DNA from: an archaeon
Lineage (GTDB): Archaea; Micrarchaeota; Micrarchaeia; Norongarragalinales; UBA97
Length of the DNA stretch: 53,870 nucleotides
Assembly: GCA_020057405.1 (NCBI GenBank)
Contig: JAGVFW010000016.1
Coordinates: 1 to 53,870, forward strand
Direction: 5' to 3'
Positions 7,601 through 15,412 of this stretch are shown in pieces. Numbering within the stretch: position 1 is the stretch's first letter; the number at the start of each line of letters is the position of its first letter. The position numbers and the translations under genes were made by a program. Below the pieces are notes generated by a model. The model saw nothing but the letters and a program-made list of their open reading frames with translations. It ran no database searches and was not told the origin of the DNA.

Positions 7601-8758
7601 GACGAGGGCGACGAGATAGTCAAGAGCGAGAGCCTGCTTCATGGCTCGGCACGCTACCAGTACAACCCGCTCATGTGGCACTACCGCTCGAAGCACGAGT
7701 CGCTCATCCGCTTCTCAAACGCCGCGTTCTACCACAACCGGCTGCAGACGATGCCGAATTCGCAGAAGGACACTAACGCATTTGAGTGGGTTTCTGTCGC
7801 CGGCACTTGGGAAAAGCGGCGCAACCACGCCGAGGCGGAGAAAGTCGTCGAGCTTGTGACGCAACTGCTTGAAAAGCCGGTCCACCCGTCCATCGGCATC
7901 ATCACGTTTAACTCCGAGCAACGCGACTTAATCCAAAGCAAGCTTGACGCGAAGGCCCGCTATGACTCCGACTTCGCCATCAAGTACGAGCGCGAGAAGG
8001 CCCGCAAGGAAAACGAGGAACTGCTCAACATTTTCGTAAAAAACATCGAGAACGTGCAGGGCGACGAGCGCGATTACATCATCTTCTCAATTGCTTATGC
8101 CCCGGGAGTCGAGGGCGACTTGAGGCACCAGTTCGGCAGTTTAAGCGCCCAGGGCGGGGAGAACCGCCTCAACGTCGCAATCAGCAGGGCGAAGGAAAAA
8201 GTCATCATCGTAGCGTCAATAGAGCCCACGCAGCTCAAAGTCGATGCGGTCGCCAACGATGGGCCCAAGCTTCTCAAGAAATACCTGCAATACGCCAGGG
8301 CGGTTGCCGGCGGCGACAGGCGCAGGGCCGACGAGATAATCGACGCGCTTTCGCCGCGACAGGCGCTCTCCCCGCAGGCAGAGGTGGGAAGTGCATTTGA
8401 GGCAGATGTTGCCCGCGAGCTAGAGAAGCTGGGCTACAAGATTGAGATGCGCGTGGGCGCATCGAAATACGGCGTTGACTTGGCAATCATCGACCCGAAG
8501 AACTCTGGGCGGTACGCCCTCGGCATCGAACTAGACGGCGAGAGCTACTTCGGCGCGCCGAGTGCAAACGAGCGTGACGTCTACCGCCCGCGCTTTCTCA
8601 AGAACCTTGGCTGGAGTATGCACCGCATATCAAGCCGCGACTGGTGGCTTGACAGACAAGGCGTGCTGAAGGAAATCAGGGAAAAAATCAAGGCTGGAAG
8701 CCCGAAGACAGTTGAGAATATTGCGGCTGACCCAGCTGCAAGCTCCATCACACCTTAG
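4658..8758 (+). CDS. DUF4011-type superfamily 1 helicase with C-terminal Vsr/MTES_1575-like nuclease
   Basis: A 1366-residue fusion. The N-terminus (about 1-250) resembles the DUF4011 region of large helicases. Helicase motif I is GPPGTGKS (317-324). A long helical insert follows, then the DEAS box (930-933) with GDDKQLPP shortly after, QGDERDYIIFS (1134-1144) and RLNVAISRAKEK (about 1170-1181), as in the AAA_11/AAA_12 group. The last 120 residues, with GVDLAIID, ELDGESY and a WSMHRI strand, look like a Vsr/MTES_1575 endonuclease. DUF4011-helicase-Vsr proteins include the single-gene antiviral system known as Hhe, so phage or plasmid defence is likely; these usually exceed this length. The gene has its own TATA box and ends flush against the convergent regulator gene. 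Domain calls are firm; the defence role is inferred. Confidence 0.85.
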   Translation: MLLKNRLLDLKNKLVNIDKRNTSLLLRRSFVKTHFDLAKLAVLEKRLPEKVVSSLLQSKGIVPVKSSHRGPQAENLRHLITTLRNESDFIEAENGSYEVCLGWPFVEGTFSNGDYFRCPLLLIPVRLKTDLGRQAIEIEPDEHRAVRLNRTFLLAVQKNDGMKATQEDASELDAVPGLDGLMASSPEHVIKQVLDLYANHKIAFEKGEPTAEVVEMLNAPPSKDPKRRYPFRVLPHAVIGQFSQAATSILADFDELLKEPPSAGKLAELVGGEKPAAKMELQEQELEKDRFYVCETDHSQEKTIEASRSGRDVLIQGPPGTGKSQVIANLVADNLARGKRVLIVCEKRAALDVVYRRLHKAGLSQFLQLVHDPGVDRDAVYDKTRHMLEHYALSKPEQVERELQAASDEITEAAGQLNGYATQLHAKTDCGYSLFELYRLAAANARTQLDLTSIAPTFTGANFSAFKAKAALLLPLEQKYAGPNNPGRHRKLFSKLDKQQVDALIEQSSELIHASDALAQLAKGLGLQPGHKALEALERKHKALSSFKSRGLLGGIMAAISGRDSTLLEIARTHGEDSKETVNELKRLLERGGEHLPQSTLKSARAMHELFLTVEAAATCSAALEKLRKFYDAKLIDGWQAQVRGLALPLADIERLPHKQKSVDEIQALERKLAECSVGERQLLSIALSKMPGAPSDDVVAAIGKSLAQDWIAIAEQKMSAVRELDNKAYLQARRSLASAIERKAKLVPRHIAKEWTERIAEPVLFDWGAASKGDASSLVGWLRERHRGWLEWQRAKANNETLGEITLTDGYHDVTVVSNPVNGGIQLTYSSFVYTPDNSSSHKREYEDFVPCTIAREGDTLIVRAKGPEYSGIVHEVSKKRMRWTLRKFVSEFGSRGLFELFPVWLCSPETVSAILPLKQGFFDCVIFDEASQCPVEKAAPSIHRAKTVVVAGDDKQLPPFDMFRRYYFEEGGDGLEEEYDEGDEIVKSESLLHGSARYQYNPLMWHYRSKHESLIRFSNAAFYHNRLQTMPNSQKDTNAFEWVSVAGTWEKRRNHAEAEKVVELVTQLLEKPVHPSIGIITFNSEQRDLIQSKLDAKARYDSDFAIKYEREKARKENEELLNIFVKNIENVQGDERDYIIFSIAYAPGVEGDLRHQFGSLSAQGGENRLNVAISRAKEKVIIVASIEPTQLKVDAVANDGPKLLKKYLQYARAVAGGDRRRADEIIDALSPRQALSPQAEVGSAFEADVARELEKLGYKIEMRVGASKYGVDLAIIDPKNSGRYALGIELDGESYFGAPSANERDVYRPRFLKNLGWSMHRISSRDWWLDRQGVLKEIREKIKAGSPKTVENIAADPAASSITP

Positions 8759-9715
8759 CTAGTATGGCCCGAATAGAACCACGTATTCCTTCGTGATTGT
8801 TGAGACGTCGTAGTCATTGTAGGCGTCGACGAACTTCTCCCGAAACGCATCGATTATTTTCTTTAGCTCTTCGCCCGACCGCAGGTGAAGCTCAACCGCC
8901 AAGTCGTAGCGGCCCACCATCTCAAGGGCGAAAAGGCACGCATTAGTGGAGTCGAAAAACTCGAGGACTTCGCGCATCTTCTCTGGCGCTTTTAGCGAAA
9001 TGTTGATTTGGTAGAATTCGAGGCCAAGCTTGTCGAAGTTCGGCGCCGTGACGTAGGCAAGAATAATCTTGTCGGACTTGAGTTTCGAGAGCCGGTACTT
9101 CACGACTTTGGCGTCAACGCCAGTGCGTTCGGCAATCTCAACGAGAGGAAGCCGCGCCTCGCGCGTAATCGCACGCATTATCTTTCTGTCCACTTCGTCA
9201 ACGGGGTAGTTGCCTATTTCCACGCCGTAGTGCCAGTCGCGCCTAGTCTCGCCCGCGTGGATGAAGCGGTTGTTGAGCCGATGGGTAGTTAGGAAGATTG
9301 CAGTGTCCTTAGTTTGGATGTAGTCGCCGTAAAGCTTCATGAACGGGTACATGAAGTCAACTATGTCGCCAGCGTTTCTGACAGCAAGGAGAATGATTGC
9401 ATCGTAAAATCCTTCGACTGAAGAGAGGTAGGCGATGCGCGGCTTCTTTCGCACGTAATCGAAGAGCTCTTTTTCCTTGCCGGGAGTGATGTTTTTGAAC
9501 TTCAGGTAGAACTTGTAGTAATACCAGCCCAGCTGCGAAGTGTTGAAAACGGTGTAGAACCCCTTGAGGTAACCCTCCTTGACGAGGCGGTTGAGGCGGA
9601 AATTTACCGTCTCCTTGCTCCGCCTTAGCCGGTGCGCCAGCTTGGAGACGGGCTGCCTGGCGTCAAGGTCAAGCTCATACATTATGCGCGCGTCAAGGGC
9701 GTCGATTCCAGTCAT
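8759..9715 (-). CDS. Tandem Lrp/AsnC-family transcriptional regulator
   Basis: A 318-residue protein made of two Lrp/AsnC units in a row. Each has an N-terminal winged helix-turn-helix (about residues 5-55, with SKLAHRLRRSKETVNFRLNR, and about 172-220, with LVEIAERTGVDAKVVKYRLS) and a following effector-binding-like region (about 60-150 and 228-315). Single Lrp proteins are about 150 residues and act as dimers; a fused pair would be a pseudo-dimer with two different reading heads. Archaeal Lrp proteins bind amino acids and either repress or activate. The ATG is preceded by TTATTTAAA 24 bases upstream. Its stop codon touches the stop of the convergent helicase gene. The target genes cannot be told; the divergent neighbour is the deoxyribosyltransferase-like gene. 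Confidence 0.85.
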   Translation of the reverse strand: MTGIDALDARIMYELDLDARQPVSKLAHRLRRSKETVNFRLNRLVKEGYLKGFYTVFNTSQLGWYYYKFYLKFKNITPGKEKELFDYVRKKPRIAYLSSVEGFYDAIILLAVRNAGDIVDFMYPFMKLYGDYIQTKDTAIFLTTHRLNNRFIHAGETRRDWHYGVEIGNYPVDEVDRKIMRAITREARLPLVEIAERTGVDAKVVKYRLSKLKSDKIILAYVTAPNFDKLGLEFYQINISLKAPEKMREVLEFFDSTNACLFALEMVGRYDLAVELHLRSGEELKKIIDAFREKFVDAYNDYDVSTITKEYVVLFGPY

Positions 9716-9738
9716 GTTACAAATTAGGCTCTTTTTAG

Positions 9739-9747
9739 TTTAAATAA
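9739..9747 (-). promoter_or_regulatory. TATA-like box of the tandem Lrp gene
   Basis: On the minus strand this reads TTATTTAAA and ends about 23 bases before the ATG at 9715, as expected for a leaderless or nearly leaderless archaeal transcript. It sits in the shared divergent promoter region 9716-9812. Confidence 0.5.
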
Positions 9748-9812
9748 TCTTCTTTTGAGCAAGTTTAAGGCACAAATAATCAAGTATTCGAAAAACCACT
9801 AGACATTACTTG

Positions 9813-10463
9813 ATGGATACGGGCCTAGATGAAAGAAGCTACAAAAGACTGGTTCCCGCCGACGTAAGGGCGGAAGTGCAGCTGCAGCTCGACTTGCTAA
9901 GGCGCGGCAGCACGGCGGCAAAACCGCTGCTTTACTTCGGCGCGCACATCGAGGGCTTCGGACCTGGAGAGGACAACAAGTTGCGCGGCAAGAACGCCGA
10001 GCTTGCAGCCGTTCTCTCAAGAAGTTTCGGCGTGTTTCTGCCGCAGGTTCACAACCCCTACGGCTTTTGCAAGCGCAACAGCCAGGGATTCGAGATGGCA
10101 CTCGTTGACTTCAAGGCGATTGCGGAGTCCGACGTTGCGCTCTTCGCCGCGCCGTTTGGCAGGGACACTTCCTGCGAAGCGGGTTTTGCAAAGGGAATGG
10201 GGAAAACCACGGTTTTCTACGTCAGCGGGCTGGAGCAGGCGCAACTCCACAAGAGCGACTGGATGCTGCTCAACTCATTTTCTGCAATCATCGTACTAAA
10301 GAAAGTCAAGGCGGCCCTGCTTGACTCGCCGGCTGTTAGCCGCGATGCGGAGATTATAGAGATTGCGGATGAAGCCGAACTGCCTGCGGCGATTCGGGAC
10401 GTCTATGAAAAGGCAAGGCCGCGGATGCTTAAGGCTGCAGGGAATGGCGGGTTGGGAAGATGA
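9813..10463 (+). CDS. Nucleoside 2-deoxyribosyltransferase-like protein
   Basis: A 216-residue protein of the nucleoside deoxyribosyltransferase/YtoQ-like Rossmann group. The first strand is KPLLYFGAHIEGFGPGE, a middle region reads IAESDVALFAAPFG, and the signature RDTSCEAGFAKGMGKTTVFY matches the D-x-G-x-x-E-x-G-x-A-x-x-x-x-K-P-V pattern in which the Glu is the catalytic nucleophile. Family members swap or hydrolyse the base of deoxynucleosides or nucleotides. I start at ATG 9813; a TTG directly before it is less likely. Its stop overlaps the next start as ATGA, so it is translationally coupled to a UbiA-type membrane protein. That pairing hints that the substrate may be a membrane-linked or salvage nucleotide, but this is only inference. 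Confidence 0.7.
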   Translation: MDTGLDERSYKRLVPADVRAEVQLQLDLLRRGSTAAKPLLYFGAHIEGFGPGEDNKLRGKNAELAAVLSRSFGVFLPQVHNPYGFCKRNSQGFEMALVDFKAIAESDVALFAAPFGRDTSCEAGFAKGMGKTTVFYVSGLEQAQLHKSDWMLLNSFSAIIVLKKVKAALLDSPAVSRDAEIIEIADEAELPAAIRDVYEKARPRMLKAAGNGGLGR

Positions 10464-11341
10464 AGAACATCGCCGCCACGGCGGGAGATTACCTCCTGAT
10501 GGCGCGGCCCTATTCGCTTGTTGACGCGCCGCTAATGGTAATTGCGGCAAAAGCATTAGCCGAAGGCGCGGCGTTTTCATTCGACCTGCCCTCCGACGGC
10601 CTCAAGATTCTTGTTCTCGAGCTGCTTTGGCTTGGCCTCAACTGGTATCTTGAGTCGACGCACAAGCACGAGAACCGGCCAGCCATCAGCAGGAAAGCGG
10701 CTTACGCAGCCTTTGCCGTCGCAGGGTTGATTAGCGCCTCGCTCAATCCGCTTACAATCCTGCCCGTGCTTGCGTATGCTTGCTTCACGTGGCTCTATTC
10801 GCAAAAGGAAGGAAAACACAAGATGCTAGGGGCGGCGAGCTTTCTTAGCAGGGGCCTGACGCAGGCATTCGCCTTCGCAACGGCATGCCTCCTTTACGGA
10901 AATCTTGGAACGGTGCAACTCCTTGCGGCAATTGCGGTTTTCCTCATGACTTGCGCAAGGAGTTTGGTTGGCGATTTGCGCGACGTGAAATTCGACCGCA
11001 CCACCCTGCCCGTTAGGATTGGCGAGAGGGCGGCGCGGAAGGTCGCGGTTGCGCTAAAGGTAGCGGCTGCAGTCGCGGTATCGGCAATCACGAGCCCTCT
11101 TTGCGCTTTCCCGCTTTTTGCAAAGGCGGCCCTGCATGGCGTGCATAAGAACGATTACGACCACCATCGTGCATCAGTGGTCGTGTCTTCCGCAGTGCTG
11201 GCAAACCTCGCCTTTGCAGGCATGGGATCGCTTCAGTCGACGGTAATCGTCAACCTCGTGTTCCTGACGGTAATCCTCGGAATGTTCTACTACGAAAAGG
11301 TGCCTCGGCCAAGCAACCCCCTGGCGAATCCCATTGCCTGA
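10460..11341 (+). CDS. UbiA-family prenyltransferase-like membrane protein
   Basis: A 293-residue protein with about eight membrane helices. The second Asp-rich motif of UbiA enzymes is clear: GDLRDVKFDRTTLPVRIG, about residues 172-189. The first motif, normally N-D-x-x-D-x-x-x-D, is replaced by NWYLESTHKHENRP (about residues 61-74), which keeps Asn, Glu and the downstream NRP but not the aspartates. UbiA enzymes move prenyl chains onto aromatic or lipid acceptors, such as geranylgeranylglycerol phosphate in archaeal lipid synthesis. The altered first motif could mean an unusual acceptor or metal site, or loss of activity. The start overlaps the upstream stop by four bases. Family assignment is good; the substrate is unknown. 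Confidence 0.75.
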   Translation: MKNIAATAGDYLLMARPYSLVDAPLMVIAAKALAEGAAFSFDLPSDGLKILVLELLWLGLNWYLESTHKHENRPAISRKAAYAAFAVAGLISASLNPLTILPVLAYACFTWLYSQKEGKHKMLGAASFLSRGLTQAFAFATACLLYGNLGTVQLLAAIAVFLMTCARSLVGDLRDVKFDRTTLPVRIGERAARKVAVALKVAAAVAVSAITSPLCAFPLFAKAALHGVHKNDYDHHRASVVVSSAVLANLAFAGMGSLQSTVIVNLVFLTVILGMFYYEKVPRPSNPLANPIA

Positions 11342-11342
11342 A

Positions 11343-11350
11343 CGCTTTTA
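11343..11350 (+). promoter_or_regulatory. TATA-like box of the GT-C-like membrane protein gene
   Basis: CGCTTTTAA begins right after the UbiA-like stop codon and about 30 bases before the ATG at 11377. The same CGCTTTTAACCC string precedes the Lon-type protease gene (19154-19165), supporting it as a promoter element of this genome. Confidence 0.45.
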
Positions 11351-11376
11351 ACCCGCAGGCACCACCGTTATTCCTA

Positions 11377-13422
11377 ATGGCTCTTATTGGCGCGCTTGGC
11401 GAACACAAGCTGTTTGCGGCTTTCTGCGCTGTCGTCATCGCACTCGGCCTTGCGCTTGGGGCAACGCCGGCCTTGGCCGCGTCGGTAGTTGCAGTATGCC
11501 TGCTGCCGGGCTATCTCCTCTTATTGGCCGTCGCCGAGCAAACGCAAGTCGAGCGGGCAGTCACCGCGTTTCCGGCAAGCGTCATCCTCGTCGCGGTCGT
11601 GACTATTGTCCCGGCAATACTTTTTGACGCAAAGAGCGTCGACCCCGCGTGGGTTGCCGGCGGAGTTCTCGCGGTGATGGCGCTCTTGTTTTTCTCTGGA
11701 GCAAAGAAGACCTTGCCCGACTCGCGGGAGCGGCAGGCGGCCGTGCTTTCATTGCTTGCCCTCGCGTTTGTCATCGCCACGTCGCTTGTTGCGTACGGCT
11801 CGCTAAACCAACCCGCCAATAATATGGTGTGGTCGATTGACGCAGTCCTCCAGTACGACCAGATTAGTTGGATGGCGCAAAGGCACGACAATTCGGTCCC
11901 GCCCGCGTTTAACCCAAGCTGGAAGGAATTGTTCGGAGTGAATTTGGTCCCGCCTTCGGTTGCTAGCCAGGCGGTGCTCACGCAATTGTCGGGCCCGGCT
12001 TACTGGAACGCGAACGCGTTTTTCCTAGTGATGGTCTTCGCGACGATGGTCTTGGGCGTTTTTTTGCTTTTCGCTGCGATTGGCGATATTGGAGTGGGCT
12101 TTGTTGCCGGCCTTGCAGTTGCCCTGCCGTTCAAGCTCCAGTATGTCTGGCCGTTTTACTTTGGCTTGTGGCGCGAGATTTTTTCGATGATGCTCACGCC
12201 CCTGGCGATATACTATTGCATCAAGACGATTCGCTCGCGGGGAAAAGATGCCCCTGCCCTTGCGGTAGTGCTATTGCTTTTGGCAGTGACGCATCCAGTC
12301 ACGGGCTGGGGGGTTGCAGCGTCAGTAGCCATCGTCGTTGCCTGCGCGGTTTTTGACCATCAATTGCGCGGGGCGCTGCTAAAGCCTCTTGCGGTTAGCG
12401 CAGTTCTCTTTGCCATCCTGATGATACCGGTTGCACCGGCTTTTGGTGAGGGAAGCGAATACTACCCGTTTGGCGGCGGCTCGCTGTTTACTAGCCCGGC
12501 CGTTGCCGAGGCCAACTACGGTTATCTGGTCGGGCCGACGCTAGTCAAGCTCGAGCAGACGCACGTGTGGCTTGCACTCGCGGCGCTAGGCGGGCTTGCG
12601 CTATTGTTTTTGCATTCACGGCGGGAGAAGCCGCTTTTGTCGGGCGAAAACGGATTTACTCACCTTGCACTTGACTTGGCCGTCACTTTGGCAGTTGCAT
12701 CTGCAGTCATCACTTTTCTCGGGCCGTACGCGCTCAAGCAACGCTTTGACTTGATGATTGACTTCGTCGTCCCCTTAGCCGCGGTATTCATCCTGCTGGC
12801 CTTGCGGCTTGTTACAAGCAAGATTGCGGGGATAAAGAGCGGCGTGCCGGCCTTTGCGGCTGCAGTGATTGTAGTCGTGCTGTTAAGCCAGCCGTGGGCG
12901 TACGCTTTTCCGCAGCCTGCCAACGGCCTCGTCAGTGCCGATTCGGGACAGGAGTTGAGGAAACCGGCAATAACTTGGGACATTATTGACTACTTGCGGC
13001 AAAACACGCCAATTGACTCTAGAGTCCTCTTTTTTGGCTTCATCCAGTACTCCGGCTGCCTTGCCGAGAGACGCTGCTATGAAGTGTCGGCGCACGCAGC
13101 AGTCGCCAAGTACCAAAATGCCACCTCGGCCTACTCGCGCGCGATTGAGGTTAATGCCCTGTGCAGGCGGGACGTGAGAAAGACTGGTTTTCTGCAGTAC
13201 GAGCCGGTTGCGTGCAGCGAGAACTTTGGCTCCGGCAACATCTGCAACTACGACTACATCGTAATCGGTTACTTCCCGTACACGCAGTATCCCGAGTATC
13301 CGTTATACTTGCAGCAACTGGTGGCCCGCTTGTCAGCCAACTACCAGCCCGTCTTGCAGCGCGGGCTCTTCGGCGTGTACAAGCAAGTGAAGCACGACGA
13401 GAATTGCCTGCCGGCAAGTTAG
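11377..13422 (+). CDS. Large polytopic membrane protein, GT-C glycosyltransferase-like
   Basis: A 681-residue protein with about a dozen membrane helices over residues 1-510 and a soluble C-terminal domain of about 170 residues that should face outside. The N-terminus contains LLPGYLLLL, common in uncharacterised archaeal and bacterial GT-C-like proteins. A loop near residues 150-190 holds DAVLQYDQISWMAQR and VPPAFNPSW, the kind of Asp-containing first outer loop found in lipid-linked sugar transferases. The C-terminal domain has six to eight Cys and starts after LLSQPWAYAFPQP. It may add sugars to surface proteins, which would fit the many glycosylation sites of the giant surface proteins here. 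No close family is recognised, so this is a fold-level guess. Confidence 0.55.
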   Translation: MALIGALGEHKLFAAFCAVVIALGLALGATPALAASVVAVCLLPGYLLLLAVAEQTQVERAVTAFPASVILVAVVTIVPAILFDAKSVDPAWVAGGVLAVMALLFFSGAKKTLPDSRERQAAVLSLLALAFVIATSLVAYGSLNQPANNMVWSIDAVLQYDQISWMAQRHDNSVPPAFNPSWKELFGVNLVPPSVASQAVLTQLSGPAYWNANAFFLVMVFATMVLGVFLLFAAIGDIGVGFVAGLAVALPFKLQYVWPFYFGLWREIFSMMLTPLAIYYCIKTIRSRGKDAPALAVVLLLLAVTHPVTGWGVAASVAIVVACAVFDHQLRGALLKPLAVSAVLFAILMIPVAPAFGEGSEYYPFGGGSLFTSPAVAEANYGYLVGPTLVKLEQTHVWLALAALGGLALLFLHSRREKPLLSGENGFTHLALDLAVTLAVASAVITFLGPYALKQRFDLMIDFVVPLAAVFILLALRLVTSKIAGIKSGVPAFAAAVIVVVLLSQPWAYAFPQPANGLVSADSGQELRKPAITWDIIDYLRQNTPIDSRVLFFGFIQYSGCLAERRCYEVSAHAAVAKYQNATSAYSRAIEVNALCRRDVRKTGFLQYEPVACSENFGSGNICNYDYIVIGYFPYTQYPEYPLYLQQLVARLSANYQPVLQRGLFGVYKQVKHDENCLPAS

Positions 13423-13451
13423 GGGAAAACTCGTGCTTGAGAAAAACGCGC

Positions 13452-13958
13452 CTATACCGCGTTATTTGCCTGGGATTGCACGATTCGCTCGTAGCGGGGC
13501 TTTGCTAACCGGGCGTAATCGCTGGTCTTGAGGGCCATCGAACGGTCCAGCCGGGCCGCGTTGAAGAAAATCTCTTCGTTGTCTAAAAGCGTTGGATCCA
13601 CTATCAATTCGAGTTCCGGATTGAATGAGAACGGAAGGATTGTGCCGGCAACGCTTCCTGAAAGCCGTTCTGCAATTTCGGGAGTCGCGAACGAAACGTA
13701 GGAGGCGTTCAGTTTTCCCTTGATTGAATTGAAATCCACCCTGGCATCGCCAGGCACGACAGCTAGAACGTATTTGGTTTCTTTTTTTCCGATTTTTACG
13801 ATCATCACCATGCACTTGGCCGCCTGCGAAACCGCGTTTCCCCTCATCGGGCTTACGATATCCGTGCGTCCTTCCGGCGGGTGGTCAATGAGGCGGTAAG
13901 ACGCCTTGTTCTCATCGAGGAATGCAATTAGTTTGTTATACGTTTCCAAGGAATTCAT
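13452..13958 (-). CDS. YbaK/EbsC-type aminoacyl-tRNA deacylase (editing domain)
   Basis: A 168-residue stand-alone editing domain. The core RTDIVSPMRGNAVSQAAKCM holds the conserved region ending in the invariant Lys. It is followed by YVLAVVPGDARVDFNSIKG, then VAGTILPFSF and the FFNAARLDRSMALKTSDY strand, all in the order seen in the YbaK/ProX family. Members hydrolyse mischarged tRNAs such as Cys- or Ala-tRNA(Pro). I start at ATG 13956-13958 because GGAG lies five bases upstream; a TTG directly before it also exists. It follows the dCMP deaminase gene on the same strand with about 50 bases between, so the two may be co-transcribed. Exact tRNA specificity cannot be read from the sequence. Confidence 0.85.
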   Translation of the reverse strand: MNSLETYNKLIAFLDENKASYRLIDHPPEGRTDIVSPMRGNAVSQAAKCMVMIVKIGKKETKYVLAVVPGDARVDFNSIKGKLNASYVSFATPEIAERLSGSVAGTILPFSFNPELELIVDPTLLDNEEIFFNAARLDRSMALKTSDYARLAKPRYERIVQSQANNAV

Positions 13959-14005
13959 CAACTCCTAATCCAATCTAGTTCTTTTAGCTTCTCGCGAAAA
14001 GGTGT

Positions 14006-14506
14006 TCAGCTCTTGGCATAAGTGCGCCTGCCTTCGGCGGTCTTCGGGTGGGGCAGGTGAACCATCTCGACGCCGGCTTCTTTAGCGAGCTCGCGTGCGA
14101 AGTCGTCATGGTACTCTTCGGCGTAGACGATGCGCTTGACGCCAGCCTGTATGATGGCCTTCATGCACTGGCAGCAGGGGGAGGAAGTGGAATAGAGGAC
14201 GAGCTCGTCGCGGATTGAGGCGTGGCGTGCCGCGTTGATGATGGCATTCATCTCGGCATGCAGGCACATGCACTGGTCGTGCTTGACGCACATTACTTTG
14301 CTGTGGTGGGCGCTCTCGTCCCACTCGCAGTGCTTCATGCCTGAAGGGGAGCCGTTGTAGCCCAAGGATACGACAAAGCCGCGGGAGTCAACCAAGAGTG
14401 CGCCCTGCTGTGTGCGCGTGCAGGTGGCACGCTTTGAAATGACTAGGGCCATTTCGAGGAAAGTCTCGTCCTTGCCGCTTCTGGAAAACACGGGTTTTGA
14501 AGACAT
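14006..14506 (-). CDS. Deoxycytidylate (dCMP) deaminase
   Basis: A 166-residue zinc enzyme that converts dCMP to dUMP for thymidylate synthesis. The active-site motif is LHAEMNAIINAARH with the zinc His and catalytic Glu, and the second zinc motif is SPCCQCMKAIIQAG with the two Cys. A Cys/His-rich insert, HCEWDESAHHSKVMCVKHDQCMC, typical of dCMP deaminases (structural zinc), lies between the first strand and the HAE motif. I choose ATG 14504-14506, nine bases further in than GTG, because GGTGG lies at Shine-Dalgarno distance. The promoter region is shared with the divergent 87-residue gene. The assignment is secure. Confidence 0.92.
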   Translation of the reverse strand: MSSKPVFSRSGKDETFLEMALVISKRATCTRTQQGALLVDSRGFVVSLGYNGSPSGMKHCEWDESAHHSKVMCVKHDQCMCLHAEMNAIINAARHASIRDELVLYSTSSPCCQCMKAIIQAGVKRIVYAEEYHDDFARELAKEAGVEMVHLPHPKTAEGRRTYAKS

Positions 14507-14538
14507 CAAATCCACCGCAGGCTATTAGGAAAGCGAGA

Positions 14539-14547
14539 ATATTAAAG
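14539..14547. promoter_or_regulatory. Bidirectional TATA-like element between dCMP deaminase and a small gene
   Basis: ATATTAAAG reads as a TATA box rightward, 24 bases before ATG 14571. Its complement CTTTAATAT reads leftward, about 33 bases before ATG 14506. One AT-rich element may serve both genes. Confidence 0.4.
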
Positions 14548-14570
14548 AGGCTAGGGGGAACAGGATTGTC

Positions 14571-14834
14571 ATGGAACACTTTCGGGCCGCGCAAATGCTG
14601 AGCGGAATGGTTGGGGCGAGCCACCCGCACAAGCTTAAGGACAACCGGCTCAAGCTTCAAACTCCGCTTGAACGCGGCTCGCCAAAACTATTGGACTTAC
14701 TGGAAAAGGCGGAAGGAGTGGCAAAAGAAGTTTCAGGCCAGGGGCGAAAAGTGTCGGTCAAGCAGGGCTTTAGGTATTCAGCTGTCACTGGCGTCTTCTT
14801 CCAGCGCGCCCCGCCGGGAAGGCCCAAGCGCTAG
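14571..14834 (+). CDS. Small basic protein, unknown function
   Basis: An 87-residue basic protein with an N-terminal helix, a central charged helix (about LLDLLEKAEGVAKEV) and a Lys/Arg-rich tail ending GRPKR. I do not recognise it. Support for coding comes from the ATG with a TATA-like box 24 bases upstream and from its stop overlapping the convergent gene's stop by three bases, the same tight packing as elsewhere. An alternative frame opening at 14611 is less convincing because it has no promoter-like element. The basic tail could suggest nucleic-acid binding; this is speculation. Confidence 0.55.
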   Translation: MEHFRAAQMLSGMVGASHPHKLKDNRLKLQTPLERGSPKLLDLLEKAEGVAKEVSGQGRKVSVKQGFRYSAVTGVFFQRAPPGRPKR

Positions 14835-15322
14835 TCAAGCATGCCGGTTGAGGCAATCTTGCCCTTGAGGGCAGGCAGAACCTTTGCCGCGGCAATGAAG
14901 CCTTTCCTGTCACGCAGCGGCACGCTCACCATCGCTTCTTGTGCGGTGATGACTGCCTCAAAGCCTTCCCCGGCGTGCGCGACGATGATTTTGTCTACGT
15001 CCTTAAATGGGAATTCGTCCTCGTGGCTGCCGCCCGAAAAGCCTATTGAGCCGGATTTCAGGTAGAGCACGCGGGAGGGCTTGGTGAGGTGGTGGAGCCG
15101 GACTGTTGCAAAAGTTGAGACGATAGTCCAGATGAGCACTAGGCCGCCGGCGATTGCGAAAGAGCCGCTGGTTTTTGCCGCAAGCTCCTGCACTAGGAAA
15201 TAGAGAAGCCCGACTTCGGTGCCCCAGAAGAAAATGTAGCCGAGAAAAGCCATGCTGGCATTAAGGAGCCGGTTGGGGCCCGCGTCCTTCCACAGAAACT
15301 CAGTTTGCGCCACAAATCCCAA
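14831..15322 (-). CDS. Two-helix membrane protein with PH-like domain
   Basis: About 160 residues: a short N-terminus, two membrane helices (about residues 22-42 and 55-75) and a soluble beta-rich domain with RVLYLKSGSIGF and EFPFKDVDKIIVAHAGEGF, like the bacterial PH (DUF304-type) fold in small membrane proteins. The first possible start is TTG 15322; GTG at 15313 also fits and places a TTTAATAA box about 25 bases upstream. No active-site residues are visible. A similar soluble PH-like small protein without membrane helices is encoded at 18798. Fold-level call only. Confidence 0.65.
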   Translation of the reverse strand: MGFVAQTEFLWKDAGPNRLLNASMAFLGYIFFWGTEVGLLYFLVQELAAKTSGSFAIAGGLVLIWTIVSTFATVRLHHLTKPSRVLYLKSGSIGFSGGSHEDEFPFKDVDKIIVAHAGEGFEAVITAQEAMVSVPLRDRKGFIAAAKVLPALKGKIASTGMLD

Positions 15323-15412
15323 TACCGTTGTTATTAAATTACTTGAAAACCAAAATTACTAACGCTGATTCTGCTAATAAAGCTTTAAGCAAAGTTGGAG
15401 ATGTGACTCAAG

